Positions 22,430 through 34,089 of a stretch of DNA of 64,000 bases are shown here, one piece after another. Both the position numbers and the translations under genes were made by a program. The DNA is from Gerris lacustris (Eukaryota; Arthropoda; Insecta; Hemiptera; Gerridae): contig OX578276.1 in NCBI GenBank assembly GCA_951217055.1, positions 112,437,313 through 112,501,312 of the forward strand, in the 5' to 3' direction. Each line of letters begins with the position of its first letter. Position 1 is the first letter of the stretch. Below the pieces are notes generated by a model. That model saw nothing but the letters and a program-made list of their open reading frames with translations. It did not search any database and was not told where the DNA came from.

Positions 22430-24920
22430 CAACCTGGTGAACTAACTGCCTGTCCCCCTACCTAATGCAAGAGTTAAATTGTCTAAAGGAATGAAAGGAT
22501 TAAATCCACATTTAATGATACTGTGCTTCATGTTATTAGTTGCATATTATATAATCTTTATAAAAGTAAGATAGACTATGATTTTATGACAACAGTTAAA
22601 TTCTTCACTGGATTTATTTGTGTTTTTGGTGACATGTGTTGTATATTTACTAACATATGAAGATAAAGTATTGAATATAAAATAAATAAAATGTCCTAGT
22701 CATTGACTCAATATTGGGTTAACTTTCACAAATTATAATCACTTGGATTTTTTTTTATAAAAGTAAAAAGTAAGTAAAGTAAATATATTTGTCAACAAAG
22801 CATATTGCTTTATACAAATTTTTTTTTTTATATAATTAGTGAAGTGTTTATTTTTTATTTTATGACTACCTAACTAATTGAATGTGGCCTATATTTCAAA
22901 CAAGACTTGAATTCTGTTTTTTTGTGTTTGCAATGTTTATATTGGATTTTGAATATTTACTGTTAAAAAAATTAATATAATTTTAAACTGATAACTTAAC
23001 TTCCTTGTAATAACATTTTTTTTTTCTTTTAATGATGCATTTTTATCTTTTGACTGGAAATATGTCATCATTATTTTTGATTTGTGTTAAGAAATTAAAC
23101 TAGTAAATCAATATATGAATTATATAGCTTAACTTGGCTAAATGGTCAACTTAGCATAATTATAAAAATAAAGTATAAGTTGAATCAAAAGGGTTTACAT
23201 AGGTGGCTTAAAGCTGAGCTGTATGACAGTGATAGTATAAATATGACCCTTTTTCTGATTAATAAATTATATATACATATATATATTTTTTTTTATAAAA
23301 CTTTTTATTTATTAATACAGTTCTTCTTTTACATAGGAATTGTTGTAATAAAAAAAAAAAAAAAAAAATATTTTAATTATTATTTTAGTGGTTTCATTAG
23401 GCAGAGGAAAAAAAAATTACAAATCCTGTCGCTCTAAGTTGTCACTTTGTTGATAGCAAACCCTTAGATTTTTTTCAAATTCTAGTTCTTTATTAATGAT
23501 GTGGATATATATATTATATTGGAAGTCTTTATAGTAAAATTTCTTTTTGACAAATTGTGTTGTAAATTCTACTATGCTAATAATCAATTTATAGTTATTG
23601 ATTTAAATATACTTTCCATTTAATTTTTCTATTGAAACAAGTTTATAAATTTCCTATGTGAATACAATTGAATTTTATTTTTTAACAAAGAATAAAAAAA
23701 ACTTTTGGTGAAAGAAAACTTTTGACGTAATGGAATGATTTAAATATTTACTTCTAACTTTTTAGAGTAACATAATATTGGTTCCTATATCTGTTGCTCC
23801 GTGGATATTGTCACTTTCAAACCTTCCAAAACTTTAAAGTATTTTAGCAGTGTAAGTCAGCTTTTAAATTAATTAAATAATAATAACATACGTATGTCAA
23901 AATTTTTGTACAACCCTGTTAATATAATATTTTTTTATGTTTCTGCATGTAAAAGTAATACATTTGACTAAAAATACGAAATCCATTTAGTTTATTAGCA
24001 TCAAAAAGTTCAATTACTATTGAACTACTGCCATTTAAGACAAATAAGTTTTTCTTTTTAGAAAATACTGGTGCTTATATTAAAATGTCAATTTTCAATA
24101 GTTTATGTAAAAAGTCCTTACTCATAATTTGTTTTTTAGTAAATAAACAGCCAATTTAGTCAAAGCAAGCCTTAATTATTGTTTATTTAATTTTTGTAAA
24201 GTTATTTGTTATTTTTTTTTTTTTTTTTTTTAATTATTTTGTATATTTAGAATAGAGGAATGGATTATTAAATATTTATGTTTATTGTGATTCTAAATGT
24301 ATTGTTTTTTTTTTTATCTCTAAATAAAAGCCAAACCTATAGTTACAATAGTAGAATGGCTTATAACCACAATAGTTCAAATTTCGTGCTTAGTTTGCTC
24401 AAAACTGTTAGATGAAAGATCTCAATTTTGTATAAATCCGTCGCTTTATTTAAAAAAAAAGAAAATTAAAAAGAATACAAATAAAGGAGATGCTTTGTCT
24501 AAGCAATCCATTCCTTGAATTTTTTTATTTAATATTTCTATTATATTATTTATTTTTTTATTTTTTTATAATTTTTATTAATACTAAAATATGAACTTTA
24601 AAAAACAATGGAATACATTAAAAATAATTAAACTGTATTATGTGTAGAAGTAGATATTATCGGTAATTGTACTTAATCTAAATGAAATAGTATCATAGAT
24701 ATATTTTAAAAAAATAATTATTTTATCTTTTTTCAACAAAAGAAATATGCTGTCATTATATTTTAATCTTTTTTAATTGTTACATTTCTATATTATCAGT
24801 TATATTTTTATTTTATTTAAAACATTATTTTAAAAAATAATAAAATAGATTGTTTTATGTAGTTTACACAATTTAATAAACCTTATATTTCTATATTATA
24901 AAAACAATTTAAGAAGGGTA
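22430..24920. other. Very AT-rich intergenic DNA
   Basis: Long A/T tracts (for example about 23350-23368 and 24212-24232). No supported gene, RNA gene or clear transposon on either strand. It may contain the distal cortactin 3' UTR. Confidence 0.5.
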
Positions 24921-24928
24921 GACTAAAC

Positions 24929-25248
24929 CAGTGGTTCTCAAAGTGTGGTCCGCAGGCATGGTTTTAGGGGTCCGCAGGCATGGTTTAAGGGGTCCGCGGG
25001 AGATTTTCGAATTTTAATTTATAAAGCACTCGTACCAATAAGAAGTTAAAAATAAAAAATGTATCAAAACAAACAGACTGCTTTCTTTTTTTATCCTACA
25101 GCTTTTCGTTTTGAATTGAATATATTTCAATTGGTTATTACTAAAAAATAGTTAAGGGTAATTTTTGAGGGGTCCCCAATGACAACATTAATAATTTAAA
25201 GGAGTCCTCGAATAAAGGAAGTTTGAGGAGGAAAGTTGAGAAGGGTTT
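24929..25248. mobile_element. hAT-like MITE, CAGTGGTTCTCAA end
   Basis: The left end CAGTGGTTCTCAAAGTGTGG is a classical hAT terminal sequence. A GTCCGCAGGCATGGTTT segment is duplicated next to it. The right end GTTGAGAAGGG is a degraded mirror. No clear target duplication. Confidence 0.5.
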
Positions 25249-25249
25249 T

Positions 25250-25676
25250 TATGTATAAAAAACTCCAATTTTTCATGTAAACCCACACATTCTTAGGTTG
25301 ATCACTAAAATGCATACAAGGCGATTGAATGACGTCACTTGGCTAACCATGCATCGTCATCCAAACTAAACATGTATGCAAAATTTCAATTCAATCGGTT
25401 GAGGATAACTGCTTTAAATTCAGTTGCAAGATTTGACCCAAACATACATATACCTACAAACATTGCAAGTTAAATAAAAGCTTGTAAAAGAGCTGTTGTC
25501 ACTGGACTAATAAGATATGTAGTTTAATTTATAATCAAACATTTATAAAAATGATTATGTGTCGTTAAGAACATGATACAGTGTAGGTAACTTTTTATGT
25601 ATAAAAATAAATAATTTTGCTCTTAGGCTTAAGAATGACCGGTGAGGTCGAAACGTGGCCTACACCTAATTAAAGC
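25250..25676. other. Intergenic DNA with a hairpin motif
   Basis: No gene. Contains GACCGGTGAGGTCGAAACG at 25637-25655, a hairpin followed by GAAAC, related to the motifs in the 9.6-10.5 and 26.2 kb foldbacks. Confidence 0.5.
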
Positions 25677-25974
25677 CTCAAGTATACGGGGCGAATTTAC
25701 AAGTTACGAGCCGGCTTTTTCACAAGCAGCTCGTAAACTAGCCTAGTGTACTCGATGCACTCGCTCCATTAGCTGCTAGTAAAATAGCTCTGGAAAAAGT
25801 TGACTTCTCCGGCGACTTTACACGCCATTCGCCAGCTTTTCACACAATAACCAGGAAAATGTGACAGCACCACATGGTTTTTATACACCGGCTACTGAGC
25901 AAGTAGAAAGTTTTGTGTGCCTCGACCACTCGCCAGCTCGTAGCTTGTAAACTCGCCCCATGTATCTACTTGAG
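25677..25974. mobile_element. MITE with long terminal inverted repeats
   Basis: The left end CTCAAGTATACGGGGCGAAT, then TTACAAGTTACGAGCCGGC, is mirrored on the right by GCCAGCTCGTAGCTTGTAAA, then CTCGCCCCATGTATCTACTTGAG. No target duplication could be fixed. Non-coding. Confidence 0.65.
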
Positions 25975-26151
25975 AGAGAAACTTTTACCCACAATTGGAT
26001 CCACCTTTAAATATGTGAAATTTATTTTTATTTTATTAGGAAAACTGGGAACATGGCGATCACATCTTAATACCAAATACTGTTTTTACTTTCTCATATA
26101 AAGAGATAGTATTGTGATGGCGTGATGGCTCTGAAAAAACGTGAAAAAAAA

Positions 26152-26372
26152 ATTGAAAATAAAAATATTTATTCCATTTTTTTGGCTATATTTCACCCAT
26201 ACCTGGGCATCTTCAGGCCTTGAACTGTACTATCCAGACACCAAGTTTGTTATCTGTAAATACTGTGATGATATTGTCTGGATAGTACAGTTCAAGGCCT
26301 GAAGATGCCCAGGTATGGGTGAAATATAGCCAAAAAAATATTAAGTAAATGGAATAAATATTTTTATTTTCA
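26152..26372. mobile_element. Short perfect foldback with hairpin motif
   Basis: Arms of about 100 bp (26152-26257 and 26277-26372) are almost perfect inverted repeats around a spacer of about 20 bp. Both contain CTGAAGATGCCCAGGTATGG followed by GTGAAATATAGCC. Confidence 0.85.
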
Positions 26373-26394
26373 TCCTTGAAGACCCGAACTAAAA

Positions 26395-27200
26395 GAAATT
26401 CTAATCAAATAATAATAGACCAATATATAGGTAACCTGAGAGGGGTCCAGCTTGCATTAATTAGGGTAAACGATTTTTTTTTTTTTAGGATTGTTTTGTA
26501 TAGTAAGAGGAGCATGAAACCAAGTTTGCAACCTCGAAAGCCCTGGGGACAACTTTTGGTAGGCGAAAAACCTCGCAATTTTGGCACTTTTTTCAGTTTT
26601 TTTAATATAACACACAAACGACGCCGAAATCAGGAAATTGTATTCTCTCCGAAATAAAATTAGACAAAATTCTCTACAAAATGCACTCGTCAAACTTAAT
26701 TTTATGTTATCCTAAACAATTTCTACAGGGCTTTGAAGTTTGACAAAATTATTTTATAAAAAACAGGATTTTACTTATTTTGTTTGACATTTATATAGTC
26801 GTCACCAAAAAAATGAGTAAAATCCTGATTTATTTATTTATTTTTATTTATTTATTTATTTTTTTTTTAATAATTTTGTCAAACTTCAAAGCCCTGTAGA
26901 AATGGTTTAGGATTACATAAAATTAAGTTTGACTAGTGCATTTTGTAGAAACTTTTGTCTACTTTTATTTCGGAGAGAATACAATTTCCTGATTTCGGCG
27001 TCGTTTATGAGTTATATTAAAAAAAACTGAAAAAGTGCGAGGTTTTTCGCCTGCCAAAAGTTGTCCCCAGGGCTTTCGAGGTCGCAAACTTGGTTTCATG
27101 CTCCTCTTACTATACAAAACAATCCTAAAAAAAAAATCGTTTACCCTAATAATGCAAGCTCGAATGTATCTATATATTGGCCTATAAGGGATCAACCGAA
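26395..27200. mobile_element. Foldback element with arms of about 350 bp
   Basis: The left arm (26395-26765) and right arm (26865-27200) are inverted copies sharing TTAGGGTAAACGATTTTTTT, GAAAGCCCTGGGGACAACTT and CGGAGAGAATAC blocks. They surround a T-rich centre of about 100 bp. Open frames in the arms are mirror images of each other and not genes. Confidence 0.85.
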
Positions 27201-28527
27201 GAAAACTGATAATTATCTATTATAGCTTTTTTGGGTTTCAAGGTCATCCTAGAAACCCTTATGCTTTTGGTAGTTCGTCCATCTGTCCGTCGCATCTTGG
27301 AGTACATCTCCTGACCTACTGAAGACTTGGAATTTGGACTTGGACTTAGATTTTGGAAATTTGGTATGCAAGTTAAACTTTTTCGCCCAATAACAGAAAA
27401 CTATTGCGGACTTAAAAACAGATTGCAATACTTTATATTTTTTTGTAATTTTCAAGTTGGGTATCATTTCAAAGGTATTGAAATGTATATCCCAAATATA
27501 TATAGCGTTTTCAAAATTACGGCCACTTTACCCCCGAAAAAATTAAAACAAACACAAAATGCCCTCTGCACTACCCCATTAGGATAGGTCCTAAAAATAA
27601 GGCAAAAATACATAAATATGCATCTCTGTGGTCCAATGATTCTTCCGGAAGTTGATTTAAAAAAATTCAAATTTTAGGGGGCCGTAACTATGGAGCCCCA
27701 AAATTTTCATTATATGAAAATTTAAAGTTGGGTATCATTTTAAAGGTTTTGAAATTAAGTTCTCAAATATATATCGTGTTTCCAAAATGCCGGCCATTTT
27801 AGCCCCGAAAAAATTAAAGAAACGCAAAAAAATCCCCCCCCCCCGCTACCTCATTAGGACAGGTCCTAAAAATAAGGCAAAAATTTGTCCAATGATATTT
27901 CCGGGTATATATTTGTAAACTAGTCAAATTTTAGGGGGCCGTAACTATGGAGCCTCAATTTTTTTTATATTTGAAAATTTGAAGTTGGTTATCATTTTTA
28001 AATTATTAAGGTTTGGTTCACAAATATATATCGCGTTTCCAAATGGCGGCCATTTAACCCCGTAAAAATTAAAACAAAACGCAAAAAAATCCCCCCCCCC
28101 GCTACCCCATTAGGACAGGTCCTAAAAATAAGGCAAAAATTTGTCCAATGATATTTCCGGGTATATATTTGTAAAGAAGTCAAATTTTAGAAATTTTAGG
28201 GGGCCGTAACTATGGAGCCTCAATTTTTTTTATATTTGAAAATTTGAAGTTGGTTATCATTTTAAAATTATTAAGGTTCGGTTCACAAATATATATCGCG
28301 TTTCCAAATAGCGGCCATTTAACCCCGGAAAAAATTAAAACAAAACGCAAAAAAAATTCCCCCCCCCCCTGCTACCCCATTAGAATAGGTCCTAAAACTA
28401 ACGCAAAAATACACATCTCTGTGGTCCAATGATATTTCCGGAAGTTGATATAAAACCGTAACTATAGAGCCTATAGTTATGGGGCCGTAACTATTGGGCC
28501 ACAAAATTTTTATTTTTTGAAAATTTG

Positions 28528-29310
28528 ACTCAGGGCAGTATCCTAGGACCTCTCCTTTACTCCCTCTATACCCACGACATTCCACAGCATCCATTGTCGG
28601 TTCTTGCCACCTTCGCGGATGACAAGGCTATCCTCTCTGTTCACAAGAATCCTCAAACTGCATCTGATAATGTACAAAGTCACCTTCTTCTCCTAGAACC
28701 TTGGCTAAGGAAATGGAGGATAAAAATAAACGAACAGAAAAGTGTGCACGTCACCTTCGCTCTTCGCCATAGCACTTGTCCTCCAGTCATCCTTAACCAA
28801 GCTCTTATTCCTCAATCCGATTCAGTCCGATACCTTGGTCTTATCCTTGACAGACGTCTTACTTGGCAACAACACACGAAAACAAAACGAACTGACATAA
28901 CAAGACGATACAAGTTACTGCTCCGTCTTCTTGATCGTAGGTCTAAGCTTTCTCTTAATAACAAGCTTAAAATTTATAATGTAGTCTTAAAACCTGCTTG
29001 GACCTACCCCCTGGAAGTGTGGGGTAGCACCAAACCATCCAACTCACGTCGTCTCCAAATCATCCAGTCCAAGATCCTAAGAAAAATCGCTGATGCTCCA
29101 TTCTATGTCTCCAACCTCACTCTCCACAATGATCTCAACGTTCCCTTCGTTCGCGATCTATCCATATCCCGATACCACACATTCCATGAATCCTTATTAG
29201 ATCATCCTAATCCTTTAGTTCAACTCCTTTCTGCCCAATATATACCAGATAACCCTCCTCGACGCCTGAAGAGACAGTGGCCTAGAGACTTATTAAATAT
29301 ACACGTATAA
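28528..29310 (+). CDS. 5'-truncated jockey-like reverse transcriptase
   Basis: The open frame starts at the truncation point inside the RT domain with QGSILGPLLYSLY, the motif next to the RT core. It has FADDKAIL (the catalytic F/YADD box) about 28 residues in and SVRYLGLILDRRLTW further on, then the thumb region and a typical C-terminus ending LKRQWPRDLLNIHV and stop. Endonuclease, ORF1 and the first RT blocks are missing, the usual 5' truncation of LINE copies. The frame is uninterrupted, so insertion was fairly recent, but the fragment cannot work alone. The preceding TTG is in the host repeat and is not a real start. Confidence 0.9.
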   Translation, partial: TQGSILGPLLYSLYTHDIPQHPLSVLATFADDKAILSVHKNPQTASDNVQSHLLLLEPWLRKWRIKINEQKSVHVTFALRHSTCPPVILNQALIPQSDSVRYLGLILDRRLTWQQHTKTKRTDITRRYKLLLRLLDRRSKLSLNNKLKIYNVVLKPAWTYPLEVWGSTKPSNSRRLQIIQSKILRKIADAPFYVSNLTLHNDLNVPFVRDLSISRYHTFHESLLDHPNPLVQLLSAQYIPDNPPRRLKRQWPRDLLNIHV

Positions 29311-29636
29311 AATCTGTAATCATCCTCTATCTGCTATATCTTATTTATATAATTATTTAAGTAAATTAATAATTTAGTTTACTTATTATTTCATTATTTA
29401 TTCATTTATTATTTATTTAATTAATTAATTAGTATCTCATTTATCCTCTATCTACTTTTATTATTTACTTTATAATCTTTTATGTATTTCTCACGCCAAA
29501 AAGGGGTAGTCACTGGACTACTTCCTTTTACATGTCGAACAAGTCATACAAACTATATTAACTGTAACACTTATAGCATGTTCATAATTGTAGTTGTGTT
29601 AAACAATAAAGAGAGAGAAAAAAAAAAAAAAAAAAT
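28528..29636 (+). mobile_element. Jockey-clade LINE, 5' truncated, with poly-A tail
   Basis: After the ORF stop at 29310 comes about 300 bp of AT-rich 3' UTR, an AATAAA near 29607 and an A-tail of about 18 (29617-29635). The host repeat then resumes as ATTGAAGTTTGGTATC. The host sequence just before the insertion ends GAAAATTTGA, so a short imperfect target duplication is likely. Confidence 0.85.
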
Positions 29637-29929
29637 TGAAGTTTGGTATCACTTTAAAGGTATTGAAATTTAGTTTACAAATATATATCGTGTTTTCAAA
29701 TTGGCGGCCATTTTACCCCTAAAAGAACCAAATAATTGCATACCCATACCAAAGATTCTAAAGGATAATATATGCACACCTTGCTTCTCAAAAGTGAAAC
29801 TTTTTAAACATATTTTAGTTTAAAAAAAATAAAAATAATAATAATGTTTATTTATGAATTTTTATGACCGAAGAAACCCTTTTAGTAATTTGCTGGTAAG
29901 TACTTGACGGGATTTTAAAAAATTGTTCC

Positions 29930-30480
29930 TGGTATAGTTTACAGTTATATTCCTATGTTCCGGCACGAGGAATACCCGGTATTTCTATTAAAAAAAGTCC
30001 AGTCATGCACCATGACTTAATGAGCGAATTTTCAAAGAAATCTGCGTTTTATTGGCTTATGATAATATAGGAAAATTTTGGTTTAGAATTTGCTCGGGTG
30101 AAAAAAAAAATTGGTACACAGGGGTACGGGGTACAAAAGTCAAAATAGTATTTACCCTTCAAGATGCATGTCGTTGGAAAGCTCTTTAAGAGTACAGTAA
30201 TTGTTGTTATTTACACTTTTATCATATTTTCACATAAAAGGGGGGTAAAATTGAAAAAACACGTTTTTTGACCCTATATGGTCAAAATTTGACCCCTAAA
30301 TGGACTCCAAAAATTCTGGCCAACGAACTCATCCTTTCTTTTGATATTATTGACATTTTAAAATTTGTTTGAAATTTTTAAGTGCATTCTAAGGGGAGAT
30401 ATCGTCTGGAGTGACACATATATACATATATACATACATACATAAAAAAAAGTGTTAAATTTTAGGAATCGATTCAGAAT
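29930..30480. repeat. Dispersed copy of the monomer found in the 50-52 kb Helitron
   Basis: Shares TTGGTACACAGGGGTACGGG, ATGCATGTCGTTGGAAAGCT, CTTTAAGAGTACAGTAATTG and GGGGGGTAAAATTG blocks with the tandem monomers at 50213-52280. Non-coding. Confidence 0.65.
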
Positions 30481-30834
30481 GGTCTAAAACGGATTTCCAT
30501 GGAAAAATTTTTCAAAAATTCGCATTACAAAAATTTTGAAGCCATTGCAATAGCGTAATTTTCTTTGAAAATTCGCTAAAAGAGATTTTGATTAGAATAA
30601 TTATGAATAAGTAAGAATATCGACAAATCGGTTCCATGCGGGAAATATATTATCTATACGACTGAGAGTGGGGGAGGGTTTTAAGAAATTCGTCCAAAGT
30701 CCCGCGGAATTTTGTAAATTTGTTAGTGTATAATGTCTCAGCTTTTTGTTTTTGTTTTGCCCCAAAAGTTTTTCGGAATATATAGGGATTGTCAGGGTTC
30801 AGATTTCCGGGTAAATGTATGGGTATTTTTTTTT

Positions 30835-32390
30835 CCTACTAGCGGCAGCAAAATTACGCATTATTGAACTGTTTTTAGGCATGAAAGTTTAATTTCTCTG
30901 AGGTTTCAAGAAAACTTTACAATACGCAGCAAAATGCGATTTTGCTGCCGAGGCGGCAAAATCGTATTTTGCTGAGGATTTTTCCAGGCTAAGCCACGCC
31001 CACATTCCCCGCTACAAATAAAAAAACAAACAACCTATTCTTTTATATTATCTTTAACCTAAATTATTTTAACAATTTACCTTAAAAATATTACGAATTT
31101 ATAAAAAAAGGTTTATAAATACTTATTATAGATTATATTTATAAAATAGAATGGAGTAAAAAGATAAAAAAGAAATAAAAATATTACAAAAAATAGTAGG
31201 TCTTAAAATAATCATAAATAATTAAATTAGTGGCAACACTGCAGCTCGTCTATTATCATCATTTTGTTTTGTTTTTACTGTATTTTGTCAATTCATTTTT
31301 TTATAATTGTAACATTTGATATTGTTGCTTGTATTTTTTTTAATTTGAATAGTTCAATAATAGTATTTGATAAGTAAGTAAGTATTATAAATGAACATTA
31401 TTTATAGGATACATTTTTCTGCCGCCAGTAGGAAAAATATTGTATGTAACAAGGCAGCAAAGGAAACATTTCTGCCTCATATTGATATATTGCCTGCCTC
31501 GGCTTCGCCTCGGCAGTCAATCGAATAAATTACCCGCCTCGGCTTCGCCTCGGCAGTTAATTTCCATAGCCTGACCTCGCCTCCGGCTCGGAAGCTAATT
31601 TAATAATTCGTCAGAAAAATTCCATTTTGCTGCCTAGTTACATAAATAACTATTATCTACCACGGCAGCAAAATTAGGCATTGTAGTACTGTTTTCAAAT
31701 GTCATTTTTCTTGATTCTTTTGTAACAAGTCAAAAAAACACGCAGCAAAATATCAAATTGTCAGCAAAAGTTCTAAGTGTCAGCAAAATAACAAACAGGC
31801 TGCCAAATTTTAAGAAAAAGTCACTACATCTCAGGTTATGAACTCTCCCATAGTGTAATTTTTTGTTTATATTTAAGCGTAATATTCTGCTAAATATTTG
31901 TTTTTTGAAAATACCTTTAAAAATTATAATAATAAAACTAATATTATTATTTTACAGTGATTATTTTTTTAAAAAATCGCTAAAAATTGAGATAAAAAAA
32001 AGGTGGCAACACTGATTGTTTTGTCTTTGTTTTGTTTTAACTTTCGAGTCATTACACTTACTCAAAGTTTCGAGTCATCCATTCGATTTTTACAATTTTC
32101 ATTGCTTTAAATCTTTTATCTATCAAAAAAAGATAATTTAATAGTTTTCTGTTATTATTTTGATAAATTTGTTAATTAGGTTTTTGAAGTTTAAGTAAAA
32201 ATATGGATGATAATGTTGTGCAAGACGTTGAAGACTTGTTTGATAACACGCCACCCGAAATTGCAAATATTGCAACATCATACAAGGAAAGTTTATTGCC
32301 CTCTAAATCAGGTACTAAAATCTTTAGTGTAATTTTTCTGCCGTTAGTAGATAAAATATTGTATGTAACTATGCAGCAAAGGAAACATTC
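30835..32390. repeat. Direct duplication of a transposon-like module
   Basis: Two copies about 0.83-0.92 kb apart share, in order, CGGCAGCAAAATTA(C/G)GCATT (30840 and 31664), GTGGCAACACTG (about 31231 and 32004), and AATATTGTATGTAAC with GCAGCAAAGGAAACATT (about 31437 and 32353). Between them lie two copies of GCCTCGGCTTCGCCTCGGCA. The second copy contains a short ORF (32203). The family was not identified. Confidence 0.6.
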
Positions 32391-32394
32391 CTGA
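32203..32394 (+). pseudogene. N-terminal fragment of an unidentified transposon protein
   Basis: A short ORF, MDDNVVQDVEDLFDNTPPEI followed by YKESLLPSKSG, ends inside a repeat. The - strand ORF at 44438-44764 shares the NTPPEI block and the E-LxPS-S block, and there continues SRERYELTYSKF. That continuation resembles N-termini of tyrosine-recombinase-like transposon proteins, but I cannot confirm this. Both copies lack the catalytic part. Confidence 0.4.
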
Positions 32395-32736
32395 CTCGTT
32401 TAAAGATTACCTGCTTTGGTTACACCTCAGCAGGTAATTAACGTTTTCCTAATCATCGCCATCATAATGATAAATAGATTAATAACAGTTGTAGGACCAG
32501 AGTGATCAATTTCTTTTATAAATCTGGCCTGGACTATTAATAGTGTAATTTATATGAAATAATAATTGTTCAATTCAATTCAATAGACCTGATGGTCTAT
32601 TGGTGATAATAATTGATATTGATACATCAATTATTATCTATTAATTACGTAACTTTAACTCAAGAAATGGTCGTGCACGTTGCACCGTGTCTACCATTTG
32701 GAATGGAAAACCATAGACATAGACATGCGAGTTTTG

Positions 32737-34018
32737 GGGTGCTCTCACACTGGATCCGACTACATCCGACTTTTGGTCATGCGTAGTTGGACGTAGTCGG
32801 ACAAACTATCCCAACCTTAGCACTGTTATCAGAGCTCTCACACTGCATCCGACTTAGTCGTCCGATTACGTGCGTATACATCCGACCTGCGACTCGATCC
32901 CAGCAGTCTCGGATTTTCGTCCGACCTACGGAGCAAAACTACATACCCAACCCATTTACATTTTTTTAAAAGTTTTAAGTTGTTTTATTCAGTTTTTTGT
33001 GCAGTTTTTGAAGTGAAACTTCTTTGGCGGCGGTAGAGTGAATTTTTTCATAAAGCGAAATCGTGTAACGAAGTTTTCTTTTATTTATCAGTGAGTAAAG
33101 TTAATTTGTGTTTCCTTAAAATTCCATAGATATCCTATAGTCCACAGGCCACCATATGAAGTGAGTCGCTGATTGATAAAGTTTTCTTACCCTATGGAAT
33201 CGCTTATATTTATGCCTTGTCCACCGATGAATTGGGTATATGGCAACTGGGCGCTGGGCCATTTCTTTTTTGTTGACATGCCAAACTTGCCCTTCAGCGG
33301 GAACATTGAAAAGAGATAGATAAAGTTTTGATTTTCACAGGATCGTTTAATTAAATTATTTAAAAAACAGTGGTACACGTGGCCACCGACAAGAGTGGGC
33401 CGTTTGGGGTATCCACCGTCCCAAACATGTCGCTCTGCGGGGACGTTGAAAAGAAAACGGCCCACTCATATCGGTGGCCACCTTTACCACTGTTTTTTAA
33501 ATAATTTAATTAAACGATCCTGTGAAAATCAAAACTTTCATTTTTTTTTTCTTAAATAAATCACTTAAATAATTTCATTTTAATAAATTATTACTTGTCT
33601 TAGCGTAACAGTCAAAACGCTCTTCAGGCGATATCACTAGATGGAAATTGCTCTATTTCGTCAGTTCAGGTTTGATACTTTCCAGAATATAGGTGAACGT
33701 GAACAAACTCAAACGGAAGTAGTCAAAGAATTTCTTGGGATCTTCTTTTTAATCGCCCATTAAATGGTGGAATTCGCCATATTCTTCTTTCTTCAAGAAT
33801 ATCTGGTTAATCCATTCCGTTCTTCTTAAACGTCTTTTAATTTGTCTCAACAATAAACTATTACATTCGTTCAACAATAAACTTACCCATTCATCTTGCC
33901 AAAATGTAAGTAAAACGAAAAAATATAAAATTAAAGGCTCCTCTCCCACAAGTCTGCTCCAATGTTAGAGCTCAAGTCGTACTACAGAGTCGTACGTAGT
34001 CGGATCCAGTGTGAGAGC
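32737..34018. mobile_element. TIR element with GGTGCTCTCACACTGGATCC ends
   Basis: The left end GTGCTCTCACACTGGATCCG, then ACTAC, is mirrored on the right by GTAGTCGGATCCAGTGTGAG, then AGCACC. Sub-terminal CATCCGAC and GTCGGA motifs recur near the left end. It encloses the foldback fragment at 33115-33530. Target duplication not resolved. Confidence 0.65.
33115..33530. repeat. Partial copy of the inner foldback of 9.8-10.4 kb
   Basis: Shares TCCACAGGCCACCAT, GAAGTGAGTCGCTGATTGAT, CACCGATGAATTGGGTATAT and GTGGCCACC blocks. The left arm is complete but the right arm stops after CGATCCTGTGAAAATCAAAAC. ORFs here are shadows. Confidence 0.8.
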
Positions 34019-34089
34019 ACCATTGCTTGGTCTAGCAACGAGACCAAAACTAGACGACAATTGTCTAGCGTCTAGCCCATGTCTATATA

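Larger units (their letters stand above)
27233..29880. mobile_element. GGGTTTC-ended element, host of a LINE insertion
   Basis: Begins GGGTTTCAAGGTCATCCTAG and ends near GACCGAAGAAACCC. The interior repeats a unit of about 260 bp at least three times (GGGGCCGTAACTATGGAGCC at about 27675, 27935 and 28198; also ATATATATCG(C/T)GTTT and GCGGCCATTT blocks), with C-runs of 9-13. A shorter copy lies inverted at 42276-42909. It is interrupted by a jockey-like LINE (about 28528-29635). Confidence 0.65.

Noticed and set aside
26376..27195. ORFs sharing a YSKRSMKPSLQPRKPWGQLL-type peptide on both strands
   Set aside because: They are mirror readings of the two arms of one foldback element, not two genes.
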